A stretch of 64,000 nucleotides of DNA from Sympetrum striolatum. Taxonomy: Eukaryota > Arthropoda > Insecta > Odonata > Libellulidae. The notes under the pieces are model-generated. The model saw only the letters and a list, made by a program, of their open reading frames with translations, ran no database searches and was not told where the DNA came from. Location: the NCBI GenBank assembly GCA_947579665.1, contig OX388350.1, positions 33,761,393 to 33,825,392 on the forward strand. The letters run 5' to 3'. Below, piece by piece: positions 63,948-64,000 of this stretch. Every line of letters starts with the position of its first letter. Position 1 is the stretch's first letter. The translations under genes were made by a program, and so were the position numbers.

Positions 63948-63950
63948 ACA
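63879..63950. repeat. (CA)n microsatellite
   Basis: About 72 bp of CA dinucleotide repeat, broken by TA near 63,890 and again near 63,942. It directly follows the end of the 317-bp repeat copy 2. Confidence 0.98.
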
Positions 63951-64000
63951 GACATCATTCCGAAAATGGTCAAAACGTGTTCTAGGGACCCCAAAACATG
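63951..64000. other. Unassigned sequence at right window edge
   Basis: Fifty bases after the microsatellite, starting GACATCATTCCG and including GGGACCCC. It is too short to assign and may be the continuation of the repeat family on the other side of the CA tract. Confidence 0.5.

Overview
This window is almost entirely one satellite DNA array. From base 1 to about 63,038, apart from a 200-N assembly gap at 35,841-36,040, it is a head-to-tail tandem repeat of an AT-rich monomer of about 92 bp, roughly 680 copies, all in the same orientation. The last ~960 bp (63,039-64,000) is ordinary intergenic sequence with two copies of a diverged 317-bp repeat followed by an interrupted (CA)n microsatellite. 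I see no protein-coding gene, rRNA, tRNA, CRISPR array or recognisable transposon gene. The short open frames (61-95 codons) are translations of the satellite itself. The source is a eukaryote, most likely an animal and plausibly an invertebrate, judged from the satellite with higher-order structure, the CA microsatellite and the 200-N scaffold gap. The sequence does not allow a species call.

The array has several levels of organisation. Monomers differ by point changes, by T- and A-run length and by small indels, and these variants recur in fixed order. In the left half (1 to ~29.4 kb) two composite blocks alternate. Block P (~4.5 kb, about 49 monomers) has full copies at ~4.4-8.9, 8.9-13.4 and 18.9-23.3 kb, plus a partial copy at 1-1.74 kb. 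Block Q lies at ~1.74-4.0, 13.4-18.9 and 23.3-29.4 kb. Later tandem duplications sit on top: 1,830 bp near 12.9-16.6 kb, 1,930 bp at 25.6-29.4 kb and a 181-bp dimer at 29.7-30.05 kb. A transition zone (~29.4-34.8 kb) holds a ~2.0-kb tandem duplication. In the right half a different ~8.4-kb higher-order unit occurs twice (about 38.2-46.5 kb and 46.5-57.5 kb). The second copy is enlarged by a 2,383-bp tandem duplication, one extra monomer and a four-monomer insertion. A further 2,389-bp tandem duplication covers 55.15-59.93 kb. Nearly all these lengths are close to whole multiples of 92 bp, which points to in-register unequal exchange.

The most actionable observation concerns the gap. The last 1,063 bp before it (34,778-35,840) and the first 1,076 bp after it (36,041-37,116) appear to be the same sequence. 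They share a monomer order seen nowhere else in the window, and the 13-bp length difference is fully explained by small insertions, mostly in homopolymers, all in the right copy. This looks like an unmerged contig overlap with a low-quality contig end, not a true gap. Biologically notable are the nested multi-scale duplications, linked variants that give an order of amplification, a CpG count well above expectation in such AT-rich DNA, A/T tracts spaced about one helical turn apart, and an abrupt array edge at ~63,038. A centromeric or pericentromeric role is possible but cannot be shown from sequence alone. I found no evidence for a new gene system.
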